Shown here one piece after another: positions 33,774-46,996 of a stretch of DNA of 64,000 nucleotides (position 1 is its first letter; every line of letters starts with the position of its first letter). Under the pieces are notes generated by a model. That model searched no databases. It saw only the letters and a program-made list of their open reading frames with translations, and had not been told where the DNA came from. The stretch comes from Adiantum capillus-veneris. Lineage: Eukaryota > Streptophyta > Polypodiopsida > Polypodiales > Pteridaceae. A program made the position numbers and the translations under genes. Location: positions 110,691,912-110,755,911 of the forward strand of contig CM043963.1 of assembly GCA_014529385.2 (NCBI GenBank). The letters run 5' to 3'.

Positions 33774-34625
33774 TTAACCCCCATATACTTCGGCGAGTCC
33801 AGCCAAATCTGTGGCTGCTTGCTCCAGGTGCACTCGTACCTGTCCTTGGTGTTGCCTTGCAGTTTGAAGAGTTGCGATTTGCGTAGCCATTGTTCTACTA
33901 TTGATTTGAAGAGCTTGAAATTCCATCTCTTTTTGAGCTGCAAACTCCTCTAACTGTTTTAACCTGATTTGCAAGTTTTCATTTTCTTCCCTGAGTGATT
34001 TGGAAACAATGCTTTCCATTTCGCTGTCAGGAGCTGGTCCTTGTTGCTGTTCACTTTGTAAGTCTGAAATTTGCCTTTGTAGTTGATCCTCTTCTCTAAG
34101 CGCACTTTCGGCTATCATTAAGCGCTGCTTTCTTTCCAATTCTAGCTCCCTCTTCAGTGCAGCCACTTCTTCTTGTGGGTGGACTACCGGTGGTGTTGGT
34201 AGCAACATTTTTTGTTTCTTAGCTCGCTCGATTTCCCTTGCTTGTATATCTATTACTGCCCTCAAATCTTCATCGATGACGACTTGCAAACTTTTGACTG
34301 TCTCCAGCGCATCTTGCTTTTCTTTTTCCAACTTATGGATGTGTTCATCTCTGTCACTGACATCTTCAAGGAATACGTTGATCGTATCTTCACAAATGGC
34401 ATTGAAATCTTCAAACTCCTGTAAATTGTCTTTGAAGAGATTTACCGTGCTTTTGAGCCCCAAGATCTCAGCATCTCTGATGCTGATCAATTTTATAGTG
34501 TGATCTCTTTGCTCCTGCAGTCTCATAACTTCTTGATGGGTTTTTTTTAACTTCCTTTTGTTGGACCTGTTCTGATCAGCTAGCCATTGACTGTGCAGTC
34601 TTGTTCGGTTTAGTATTGTCTCCAT
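33774..34625 (-). pseudogene. G2 ORF3, coiled-coil part
   Basis: 283 codons, METILNRTRLHSQWL at the start, then long heptad-like stretches (LKKTHQEVMRLQEQRDHTI, LQRQISDLQSEQQ, IRLKQLEEFAAQKEMEFQ). Expected to be mostly coiled coil and to self-associate. It corresponds to the first half of the G3 frame 202-1761. Stops near 33774 and 34625 separate it from its neighbours. Confidence 0.75.
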
Positions 34626-34755
34626 TGACTACAAATCTTCATCTACGGTAGCTTCCATCTCAATTTCTTGAGAGGAGGAAACTTTATTTTTTGTCTGATC
34701 CACCTCCTTTTTCTTTCCTTTATCAATTTGTGATATGGTTTCAGTGTTTGGGTGA

Positions 34756-36231
34756 CTATCTGTTCTTTCTTTCTTCTTCTTCTTCACTGGGTAGTGTATG
34801 AACTCTCTCATCACGATGTGAGCTTTCCGAATGCGAAGGAGAGTCAGCAGGTGGGGTAGATTGCCTCTCACTTGTCTCTGGCCTTGGAGATGGTGGTGGT
34901 GTTTCCTGATCTCGTGAAGTTGGCCTCAACTTATCTCTCAAAGTTTGGAGATCCTCCTCTTCTAGTAGCAACTCTGGTTCGTCCCTAGCATTTCTTTCTT
35001 GGATGTACCTCGCGAACCAGTCCAACTCAAAAGTTGGGTTGTTTTTATTCTTCATTCTTAGTGTGTAAGTGCTACTAGAAGGTTTCCAAGTGGCGCCTAC
35101 ATCGCCTCGTAGAGATCTCTCTAGAGAAAATCCTTCTAGCATCCTTTCCATTTTTGCTATCTTCTGCAACTTGGTGTTGTTTTCCATTTCCGCTTTGCGC
35201 TTCTTTAGTCGGACATCTTCCTCTTGAGCTCTTCTTTCTTCTTCCATCTTTTCTTGTGTACTTCTTGTTACTCTTTCCAGCCTGTGTTCTTCAATGGTGT
35301 TAATAGAGGCCGGTACTTTCCTTTGTGATCTGTCTTTGATATTTTCTCTTAACACCAGCCAGTCGTTTTGATGGGGAGCAGGTGGCAGCTGATCTGCCGC
35401 GCCTATGGCTTGGTATATAATTCTAGTGAGGACTTCTCCTCCTGCAATGTAATTTGGCTTGTCCTGCCTTAGCTTTGTCACTTCTTCAAACAGATATGAT
35501 GCGTGATCTATATAGAACTCATGGGTCATTCCCATAGCCCATGTCAGTGTGGTTGAGATGCTCCCGTGTGGTGTAGTGTATCTTGGCGGTCTTTTGTTGT
35601 AGCTCAACAAACACTGACTGTAGATCTGTGCCAGTTCTCTTACTTCCGGGTTTGCTATGAGTTTGAAAGAAGGTAGTTTGGACTTTTGCAAGTAGACTGT
35701 GAGGTTTTTCCTTCTTTCTCTCATGTTGGCTCCTTGATCAGACAATTTCAATGCCTCCTTGATGATTTCTTTGGTGATCTGGATCTCCATCACTTCATTA
35801 TCCATGCCTGCCACTCTGCAAGTTCCATCTTCTTCGATAGTCTCAATCAGGTGTTGTACCCTCTTGAAATCTATCCCTACTGGTGGTAGTGATACAAAGT
35901 TCCACAAGCCAACATTTTTGAGCCATGACCTTTGCGGTGATCTTTTCAAGTAATTTTCTGCCTCCTTGAGGATCATCACTGTATCCACTAAGTTTCTTTT
36001 GTCATCCACATATGAACCTTGATAGATCTGAAAGGCTACTGCCCGTTGCACATCTACAGGTATCCAGGTGGCTGCTGGCTTTAGTGAATTGGGTAGAATG
36101 CATATGGTATTGCACCTTCCGTTGCCAAGTTCTTGCCTTTTCTTTTCCCTGGAGAAGCATCCATGGATCCTGTATTCACAATTAACAGTTAATGTACAAA
36201 CATAGTACTTCCCTTCTAAATTGATTACCAC
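34756..36231 (-). pseudogene. G2 ORF3, N-terminal globular part
   Basis: A 491-codon frame. ATWIPVDVQRAVAFQIYQGSY matches the G3 N-terminal remnant. Then come GLWNFVSLPPVGIDF, ITKEIIKEALKLSDQG and TTLTWAMGMTHEFYIDHASYLF, which resemble the plant-transposon-associated domain found in gypsy accessory frames (weak recognition). It ends in a Glu/Arg-rich helix and a Ser/Pro/Glu-rich tail. This middle part is absent from G3. No signal peptide or membrane helix. 34626-34755 is a decayed link. Confidence 0.65.
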
Positions 36232-36460
36232 TTAATCGTGCATCTAGATGAGCCTTCTTAGTTCCAAGATGAGTTAAGGTAAAATGTTAGCAGATAGACA
36301 AGCTCTTCCCTTGTGCGACTCTGACGGCTTCAAATTAATGTTGTTGGTGAAGGAAAACAAGTCCAAATGCTCTGAAATTTTGTGTGGTGTATGTTCACAG
36401 GGCATTTAAGGTCACTCTATGATCCCAAATAGAAAATCGGTTCATTCGCAGCTTTTGCTC

Positions 36461-37200
36461 AGTCTATCGCGATAGACTAGCCATTTTTTGACAGGGGTCC
36501 TATTTTGCAGTTGTGCCTCCACCAATTGGTTTCTCATACCTTGCACATGATCTGATCCCATTTTCACCTCGAATGAATGTCAAGTGACCCCCTTTTGGAT
36601 CAACTCCCATTTTTCCAGATTCCTTCCAAGGAGATGTTGGTCTATCTCCTTCATTTTGTCTTGTTTTGGGCTCAAACTTAGTGGGTAGTCTTCTTGCATC
36701 ATGCTGAATCCTTTTAATTCAAATTTTTGGCTAGATGGCCTAGTATCCCTCTGCTTAGTCTATCGCGATAGACTGGTAATTAGTGTCAATTTGTCATTTT
36801 TTGGCTCTGTGATCATCTGTCTGCCTTCTCCAAGTTGATGTAAGGTTTCTTGACCTCTCACATGTGAATTTTAACTGTCTGCCCTCAAGATGTCCTGTTC
36901 TGACTCTGAGTTGTTGTCATGTCTTTCTCGGCTTGCCATATGAGTCCATCCTGTCACCAAATTTGGTGTAGTGCCTTCATGTGCTTCCCCAAGTCTATCT
37001 TGTTAAAATTTTGAAAAGTCTTTCCCCCAATTATTGGTGTAGCAAGTCTATCGCGATAGACTAGGTTATTTGGCCAAAAGAGATCCCTCTTGCACTTTGA
37101 TTTGATAATGGTGGTTAATATTCCTTGTTAGCACCCCTCATGAAGCCAAAATCTAAATTTTACTTGTCTAATTGTAAATTCAAGTCTATCGCGATAGACT
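36461..37200. repeat. G2 3' palindrome array
   Basis: Four perfect copies of AGTCTATCGCGATAGACT lie at 36461-36478, 36757-36774, 37045-37062 and 37183-37200, with steps of 296, 288 and 138 bp. The DNA between is not obviously similar between copies. The array lies between pol and ORF3, as in G3. Confidence 0.95.
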
Positions 37201-38754
37201 AGCACTTAGTCATTTTTACCAGTTTTTTTTTTTTTATGTTGACCACATTTGTGTTAATAGGCTCTCCTAGACACACACATCAAGTTTTAATCAATTTAGA
37301 AGAGTGTACTCCCTGTTTGAAGTAAACCACTTAGGTGATGGTCGCCATTCCTTTTGGTCATTGTATGACTCCGGCTGTCTTTTATTTCCTTTTGACCTTC
37401 CATCCAAGTAGTCAGTTGTTCTTTTGGTGTTTACAACACCAAAAACGACCATTTGGACATCTTTCTGGCATGTTGCTGGCATTTGCCCTAGTGGAAGATC
37501 TTTTTTCCTGAGTGGACACAATTCCATCTCGTAGTTGACCTCTTTTGGACCTTGTTAAATTTGGTGTCATTTTGTCACTTGGTCGGCCCGTTAGAGTATC
37601 GTGACGCTTTGTGCAATTTTTGTCAGATAGAGACTTTAGGCTCTGTTTTGACGAACTTTTTCATGGTCTAACCTTCAGTCGGTTTGTCGAGGTTATTGGC
37701 TTGCTGTCTATGAGTTTTGGCTCATTTCCGATCACCTTGGTTCAGTTGCACATTTGCAGGTCCTGTGAAATTAGGGTTTTCTGAGCGGCTTCCTTCGCGC
37801 TTTCCGAGGTCATAGGCTTGATCGCTAAGCTATAGGCATTGTGCCTTTCAATTTTGGTTCCATTTGGTGGCCTCTAGGTCTCCCTAACAACTGGTCTACC
37901 GTATGTATGCACAGGTTGTGATTGTGATGCCGACGAGGTTTTGCGACTAACTGAAGTAAACAACACTTAGAGTCAGTGTTGACAAGCGTACCTCTCATGT
38001 CTGATGTCGATCTGGTGACCGTGCGCGATGGATGAGCTTCTGGAAGTCTCAACTGATTTAGGGAGCTCTCTCTCTTTCACAATGGAAAATGACTCAAATG
38101 AGAGATTTCTAGCCTAGCCTCTCTATATGTAATCAAGACTCCGACACAAAATTTTCCCATCTTTTACCTGTGGCCAAAACTTTTTACGAGATGCGGTTTA
38201 GGTTCGCAAATTTTCTGATTTGGACCTCGATTGCTCCAATTCTACCATTTTTGTAGATTTCTCCTGTTGGAGGTCCCTTCATGATGGTGGTCATCTTGCC
38301 CTGTCACCTTTGCAGTCCCTATTTTTTCTGTGTCTTCTTTACCTTGCTCTGATCAGGCGTCTCTTCTTTTGCGTTTCCATCTGGATTACGGATTTTTTTC
38401 TATAATTTTTGCTAGAAAATGCCTAAAATAAAGCAAATAAATCCCAAAATAACCCGAAAATAGCAATTCTAACCTATAAAAATACAAATGAAAAGAAAAA
38501 CACTTTGTAGCTCACTTTTCTCTAGTTTATGTACATTCTCACTCATAATCGTCAACCTTGGCCTATTTTTTGCTGTTTTTAGACATTTTTTGGCCAGATT
38601 TGACTCTCTATATAGTCTATACACGTCCCTAGGGGCTCATGTATGATGATTTGGTCCCCAATTCTGATTAATTACGAGGGCATATTCTTTTTCCCAAAAT
38701 CACACAATAAAATGCAAAAATGGTTGAAAAATTGCTCACAAACATTGCCCTCTA
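37201..38754. other. G2 non-coding zone between pol and ORF3
   Basis: No gene seen. It shares short patches in the same order with G3 3058-4619 (ACCTCTCATGTCTG and GACCGTGCGC words near 37990-38030). Confidence 0.6.
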
Positions 38755-38890
38755 ATATATGACATGAGTCCGCATTTGGAATGCCTCCCCCCCTCCTAGT
38801 TGTAGTCCTCCCGGACGATAGGGTATCGTCAAGGGTATGTGCTGTGCATGGGTGTGAACTCGTGCTAATGTAGGCCTTGTAATATAGTCC
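38755..38890 (-). promoter_or_regulatory. Conserved block with internal polypurine tract (G2)
   Basis: Contains GTCCGGGAGGACT and AGGAGGGGGGGAGGCATT on the element strand, matching 4620-4760 in G3. It directly follows the pol frame. A second plus-strand priming site is possible; this is inference. Confidence 0.5.
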
Positions 38891-38960
38891 TATATGCATG
38901 TGCAGTCAATGCATGTAGAAAGAATTTATGCGGTGTAAGAGGAAGGTATAAGCGATTCGC

Positions 38961-40160
38961 TTATTGGCATTTGTCGTTGAGGTTTCCTGTGGTAGCTTGA
39001 GTTGGCTGGCAGATTTTCTTTGCAAGGAGTAGTTGTAAATCTGTCGCTCTTTGTTTGATTGTTTTCCACTGGTTTTGAATTGGCGTATGTGGATCCTTTG
39101 AAGTCGATATTGTCGTATATTTTGTTGCATTTTCTGGTGGAACATTCTTTCTTTCTCCTTTGATGACTTGGGTCTTATAGATCCTTGTAGTTTTTGTTGT
39201 TGATTCTGTTTGTTTCCTCGTGCTGGTTGAATGATGTGGCTTGATATTGACAGTTGTAGATAACTGCTCAATGGTCATCTTTGGCCTCCCTTCTTGTGTT
39301 GTTGGCCCGTTTTGAATTGGTAATTTTGGCCGCCATACCAATATAGTCTGTTGCGTAATCGACCTATTGACTTTGGTTCTTTGAAGTTTTGCTGGCTTTT
39401 GGTGTTTTGTCTATTCTTCTGCCCCCTTTTTTATAGGAATTAGGTTGTCCTGCCTTATCCAAACTTTGTGTCCTCTTTTGATGTAATTGTGCCTCGGCTA
39501 GATCTGTACGCCGTACCCAAACTTGCCTGGTTCCCTGCATGGATGTTGATTTTTGATAAGACGTTGCTGTACTTGTAAACTCTATTTGTTGTTGGGCATA
39601 TCCTTGCAGTTGTATTGACTCCTGTTTCCTCCTTGACATGTATTGGTTATATTTTAAGAAGGGTTCTGAAAAGTTTTCATTTCGGAACAGTGCTTCATTA
39701 GTATCCAAATCAATGAATGCCCTGTTAGCTTTCATCCATGACACTGCTAAAATACACGGCATTGTTGATCTACTTGGTGGCAGTTCATGGAATTTTGTAG
39801 TGTACTGGTGTGTCTGCATTGTGATTGGTATCATAATAGACCCCAACGTGGTCACCTCATCACCCGATGCTACTTTCAACCGGTGTGTCTCTGGGATCGT
39901 CCTCATTGGTCCAAGTTTCTGAAACAGCTCAAAACTGATGACGCTCATTTTTGCTCCAGTGTCAAGCAATGTATAGATTTCAACTTGTTTTGTGCCTGCA
40001 TAAGCTTTTATGTAAGGACTACACCACGTATCTTCCAAGTCGTCAATGATGCTAACATCCTGAGCCCTAAAGTCTGTCATGGTCTTTTCTAATTCTTCGC
40101 TTTGTATATCCGCTTCGATTGTTTGGGATGTCGAAAGAGGATATTCGTCAGTCATCATTG
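38961..40160 (-). pseudogene. G2 second retropepsin-like domain
   Basis: In the same frame as the integrase C-terminus (39364-40707), then shifted to 38961-39341. The core reads IYTLLDTGAKMSVIS, keeping the catalytic D-T-G-A (bases 39952-39963), followed by a retropepsin-like body with PCILAVSWM where ILG is expected. The basic tail ends TGNLNDKCQ, as in G3. G2's ordinary protease before RT has D-N-G instead, so this later domain has the better active site in this element. Confidence 0.75.
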
Positions 40161-41889
40161 GGGTGACCATGTTTATTGTCGTTAGAAACTGCTTTTGTTT
40201 AGCAATCCGTTCCTTGGCTTCTTGTTGAGCCTGGTCTTGGATTCTTTGTTGTTCCTGTCTATAGGCTTTTCCATAATGCAATTGAAACAACATTTCCGGT
40301 GTTAAAGGTAGATGATATTTTTTTAAACGACACCCACTAATCCAGTTCGGCATTTCTTTTCCATCTAGTGTCGATAGTTTTACTACTCCATTGGACGATA
40401 TTTCTTGGATCAAATAAAACCCCATTCCCCTTTTCTTTAGCTTTTTGACATGTTGTTTAAGGGTGTATACTAAGACATAGTCGCCCGTTTTAAAGTTCTT
40501 GTTCTTGACATGTTTGTCAAAAAACTCTTTCTGTTGTCTTTTTTTTGCATATATGGCTGCTACAGCATTGAGTCGTAACTCATCTAATTTTTCAAGGTCC
40601 TCTAGCCGTTCTGAAAGTTCATGCCCCGTCCAGTCCAATTTTTTGGCTACCCTTACTGTGGGGATCAAAAAGTCAATAGGCAATATTGCATTTAACCCAT
40701 ATACCATATTAAATGGTGTAGCATTGAGTGTTGTTTTATATGCAACTCAATAAGCCCACAATGCCGAATAGAGCATCTGATCCCAATCTGTTCTTGTTTC
40801 ACTAACCAGTTTCTTAAGAACTGTGCACAATATTTTGTTGGTCGCTTCGGCTTGGCCATTGGCTTGTGGATGATAGGGTGCAGATTTGCGATGAATTACC
40901 ATAAACTCATTTAAGAGATGTTGGATAACTTCATTTACAAAGTGTGTCACTCTATCACTCACCAGCTCGATTGGAAGGCCATAATGTGTAAACACATATT
41001 CATATAAGAATTGTGCCGTGGTTCTAGCGTCTCATTTCGTTGTGGCTTTTGCTTCCACCAATTTGGTCATGTAATCCGTGGCTACTATGATATATTGTGC
41101 TTCTGAACGATACGTTGGTGGAGTGATAGGACCAACAAAGTCCAATCCCCATTTAGCGAATGCTCGAGCACTCATCATTGGTCTTAAAGGCATTTCGTCT
41201 CTGTTAACTGGTACCTTAGTGCATTGACATTCATCACACCTTTTCACGAATTCTGCTGCATCTTGAATCATGGTCGGCCACCATATACCTGCAACCATAA
41301 TGATTTTCACGGTTCTCTATGCTGAAAATGGACCTCCTGCTATGCATGCATGAGCTTGGTCCAAGAATGGAAAGTAGTCATTTTCATGAGGAACTAGCCT
41401 TAGCTGGTCATCAGTTCCTCTTTAATACAATTGGTCACTAATGAGGGTATACCTATTCGCTTCGATTTGTAAAGCCTTATGTCTGGCTTTTGACCAGTCT
41501 CCTAGCATCTCCTTATTAGTCAAATATTCCACAATAGCATGACTCCATGTGGGTGCTACTATCACTTGGTATAATGTGGCATAATCCATAGTAGTATTGG
41601 ATGTGCAAAAGTCGCATTTCTTGATGTAATTAGCTACATCGCCTGCCATTCCTGGCCAGTACACTCCAAGTCTTCTTAATTGTTCATACATCATTTGATT
41701 TCCTCTATGGAATCCCCCTGTTTTTGTATGAGCCTCCTCTATATACGCTTCGTACTCCTCTGGTCCTATACACAACCTTAGAATCCCATTGCTTCCATGA
41801 TGGTATAATCTTCTCGCAAGCATTGTGTAATTTCGTGCTTGTCTAACGTCTTCCACCGACGGGCCGCCTATCCCCCAATCCCCCCCCCC

Positions 41890-41892
<3 letters not shown>
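40161..41892 (-). pseudogene. G2 integrase
   Basis: Pieces 41422-41892, 41032-41310, 40747-40995 and 39364-40707. There are two zinc modules: H-x6-H with KKCDFC near 41620-41740, and a damaged second one (H...P, then RCDEC) near 41240-41360. The core shows [29 protein letters not shown] (usual DQG/DRG altered) and HPQANGQAEATNK. The C-terminal domain has KLKKRGMGF. The 5' end is cut at the inversion joint (41890), so RNase H is missing. Confidence 0.85.
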
Positions 41893-43450
<1,558 letters not shown>

Positions 43451-44909
43451 TGACGGATGCAAAGAGGACCCCGAACCCCGACGGCCTCTAAAACGCCCGG
43501 GGCCAAATGGCGCGCCTCGAGCTTGCCACGGTAAAGCGAACAGGGGGCACCACCTAGCTTTGAGCGACTAGGATGCAAAACCCAGGATGATATGAACACC
43601 GCAAGCCTACACACACACACACACACACACAGAGAATACTTGCAAATGATGAAAACCCTCGAGGGTGTGAGGGCGAATGATTTCTGCAATATTTACAAGG
43701 CGGCATGCCGTGGTGGTAGAGAGGTAGGGGGAGGAGGTGGTGCAACCTACTTGGTGCGTTCTCTAAGGCGGTTCAATGACTGTGAATACTTACCACCAAG
43801 AGTGTGCATAAGTGTGTGCATCGACCATTGGAGTCGAGAGATGGATGTGGTTCCCTTCGCATGGTGCAATTCCCAAGGCAAACCCAACACACAAGCCCCC
43901 TCCCCGTGATGGTGATAGTGTCAATCCTTCCTACCACACTCTACCAAATGCTTGATTCCTCATGAATTGTCCCCCCCCACGATAGTGACCTCTCAGTGCC
44001 AATTTATAGGTGTTGGCTGCTTGGATTATGGTAATCCCAGTGTGGTTAGGGTAATCTTAATCGGGGAGACAAAGCAAGTGGTGGGCCCGGTGTGGTTGAC
44101 CCTTGCTTTGTTTTGGGGAGGTTATTAAAAGAGGGGAATCTCTAGGTGGGCCTTTGTGACCATCACCTAGAGAGAGGATATTTACAAAGAATGGAAAATT
44201 ACAATAGCTCGGGTGAAAATTGTAGATAATGATGAAAATAACCTATAAATTATTGGGATCGGCGAATGGCGTGTTGCTCGTGCGTCGGTGTCGAGCGTAC
44301 TTCTTTTCGGAGTCAGCCAAGGCATGCCTTCGGCGCATTTTCTCTTTTTGTTGTTGGGGGCGCGTGATTTAGATCCTTCTTCTTTTGTTTGTTGATGTCG
44401 TAGCCGTTTTCTTCGTATTTGCGGTGCGGTGCGTATATGTGTGTGTGTGTATATATTCGTACATGAGGGCGGGTGTGTGTTTTGTATAGGCATGTGTGTG
44501 CGAAAACGTGCGTGGGAAGGGGGGGCTATATATATATAATGTATATATATTTTTTGTTCTTTTTTCTTCTGGCGGATGGCCGACGGCCTGTTTTTCTACG
44601 CAAGGTAGATGGGGGGGGGGGGGGGGGGGTAGAATAGAGGTAGAGAGTGTGTGTGTGTGTGTGTGTATTTGTGTATTGCGGACTGTGCTTCCTGTGAGGG
44701 CGTGTGTCTGTGTGTGTGTGTGGACTACGGACGGCTGCGCACAGTGAATGGGTGAAATGGGTGGGTGTGTGTGTGATATTGCTGCGCATAGCACGAGGGG
44801 AGAGAGGGGAGAGGGGGGGGGGGGGGATTGTGGGTGTGTGGGTATGGTGTGTGAGGCGTTGCTCGTGAGAGGGAGAGTGGATTCCTTGCTTGCGTGGCCT
44901 GAGCGCCCG

Positions 44910-44963
<54 letters not shown>

Positions 44964-45454
44964 CTCACGGAGCTTTGAGAGGGAGAGTGTGAGCGAGAGG
45001 GTGGGGGGGGGGGGGGGGGGGGGGGGGTTGTGGGGTATGGGAGATGTGTGGCTGAGAGGGAGAGGGGGGGGGTTGTCTTGCATGCGAGCTTGAGGACGAG
45101 GGGGGGGAAGATAAGTCAATGGGGGGGGGGAGTGAAGTAATATATCCGCGGGCCAAGGGGGGGGGGGAATGAGGCCGAGGGGAGGGTAATGAGGCCGAGG
45201 GAGGAGGGGTTGGGGAAGGAATATTAGCGGGCCAAAGGGAGGTGGGGAAAAGTGGTGGGGGGGGTAATGTGAGGGGGAATGTAAGGGTGAGGGTGTGAGT
45301 GTAAGAATATGGAGAGCGGAAGGGGGGGGGTTTCCATGCGGCTCACATAGAGAGAGCACGAGAGAGGGGTCGAGGAATTTTTTCAGAGCCTTTGCCTGGC
45401 CGGGGAGGGTAAATTGGGAGAGAGAGATTTAGGGAAGGGGTATGTAGGGAAAAT

Positions 45455-45538
<84 letters not shown>

Positions 45539-45635
45539 TGTATCCGATGCCCGTAGGGCGGGGGGGGGGGGGGGGGGGGGTGAAATGAGTTTTTTTTCCT
45601 TTTTTTTTTATTTTATTTTTGAAAGTCGGCTATCA
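43451..45635 (-). mobile_element. G1 3' LTR
   Basis: 2185 bp, paired with 20179-22526; on the element strand it runs TGATAGCC to CCGTCA. It is G- and GA-rich on the plus strand: (GA)n at 44909-44961 and 45460-45536, and G runs near 44608, 45001 and 45560. A polypurine tract AATGGAGAGGGCTAA lies at 45636-45650. Confidence 0.9.
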
Positions 45636-45664
45636 TTAGCCCTCTCCATTTTGGCTAGAGGCAT

Positions 45665-46996
45665 TCATGCTTCTAGCCCTTCTTCTGCTTCTTCAGCTGT
45701 AGAGTTAGAGGGTTCTCCCTCTTCTGGAATGTCTAGCACAAATTTAGGGTCAAACCTAAGAAAATACCTTTTCAGTCTCCATCCATTGACTCTAGTCTTG
45801 TGAATTTTCCCATCTGCTTTCATTAGCTTATAGCTGTCGTTGTCATAGCGCTTCTTGATGATGAATGGCCCTTCCCATCTGGGTTGAAATTTCTTGTCCT
45901 TCCTAGTGTCAAATATGTTGTCATATCGTAGTACTAACATGCCTTTTTCCAGTCCTTTCTCTTTAAGCCCTTGATTGAAAGTGAGTCGGCATCGTTCTAC
46001 CTGTGCTGCATAGTGATTGATTGCTTCTTCCCTATCCAGTTGGAGTCTCTCTAGATCCAAGATGTGGTTTTGGAGGTTTACAATTGGACGGTGTGTCTGG
46101 CTAGCCAAGACTTGTAAGCTGGCTATTTGTACCTCAATGGGTAGAATTGCCTCCTTCCCATAAACTAGATGGAAAGGAGTGAAACCTAGTGATGTTCGGA
46201 ACATTGTTCTGTAGGCCCAAAGAGCTGCCATGAGATGTTTATCCCAGTCTCCTGTGTGGTTGTTCACCTGTTTTGTGATGATTTTGCAAATCATTCCATT
46301 TACCCTCTCTACCAGACCATTGCATTGTGGGTAGTATGGTGTGGAATGCCGGCGTGTGATGCCTAACTTCTTCATCAGTTCTCCCACCAAATCACCTCTG
46401 AATCCTGGTCCTCTATCTGATATTATCTCAAGAGGAGTGCCGAAACGGCAAAAGATATGCTAAAAAACGAACTTTGCCACCTCTTGGGCTGTAATGCGGG
46501 TGGTGGCCGTTGCTTCTGCCCATCGCGTCATGTAGTCTACACCCACTATGATGTGCAGTTTACCTGATTTGGCTCTTGGTAAGGGACCGATTGCATCTAT
46601 TCCCCATTTCTCAAAAGGACCATATGAAATGATAGGGGTTTGTGGCTCGTAGGTTAACGTGCGATCACTAGCCACTTGACAAGCCTTACATGTTTTACAC
46701 CAATGGTGTACATCTCTGTTCAAACTAGGCCAAAAGTATCCTGCCTGTAGAATCTTCCTACTGGTGATATCTAGAGCCAAATGACCACCGCAGACACCGT
46801 CATGGCAACTTGAAATTACCTCTGTAATTTCACTGGAGGTTGGCACCCGCCTGAGAATTTGATCTTTGCCCTTATAATACAAGTGGTCGTCTATAAGGCG
46901 GTACCTAGTAGCCTTCCTTACCAGCCATTGTTTTTGGCCTTTGGTGTGTTCTGCTGGACATTCTCCTGTATCTAGAAAGCTGATGATATCAGGCAT
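45665..46996 (-). pseudogene. G1 integrase
   Basis: 46460-46996 has the zinc module (H-DGVCGG-H, WCKTCKAC), WGIDAIGPLP and VGVDYMTRWAEA. 45665-46390 has HSTPYYPQCNGLVERVN, LWAYRTMFRTSLGFTPF and the C-terminal GPFIIKKRYDNDSYKL. A TAG near 46457-46459 lies between them, just before FGTPLEIISDRGPGF. No chromodomain seen. It ends 30 bp before the LTR, so G1 has no gene after integrase, unlike G2 and G3. Confidence 0.9.

Noticed and set aside
32790-36231. ORF3 as an envelope-like gene
   Set aside because: Position fits, but no signal peptide, membrane helix or cleavage site is visible.
45665-45950. Chromodomain at the end of G1 integrase
   Set aside because: The C-terminal sequence shows the GPF..KKR module only; no chromodomain aromatic pattern seen.
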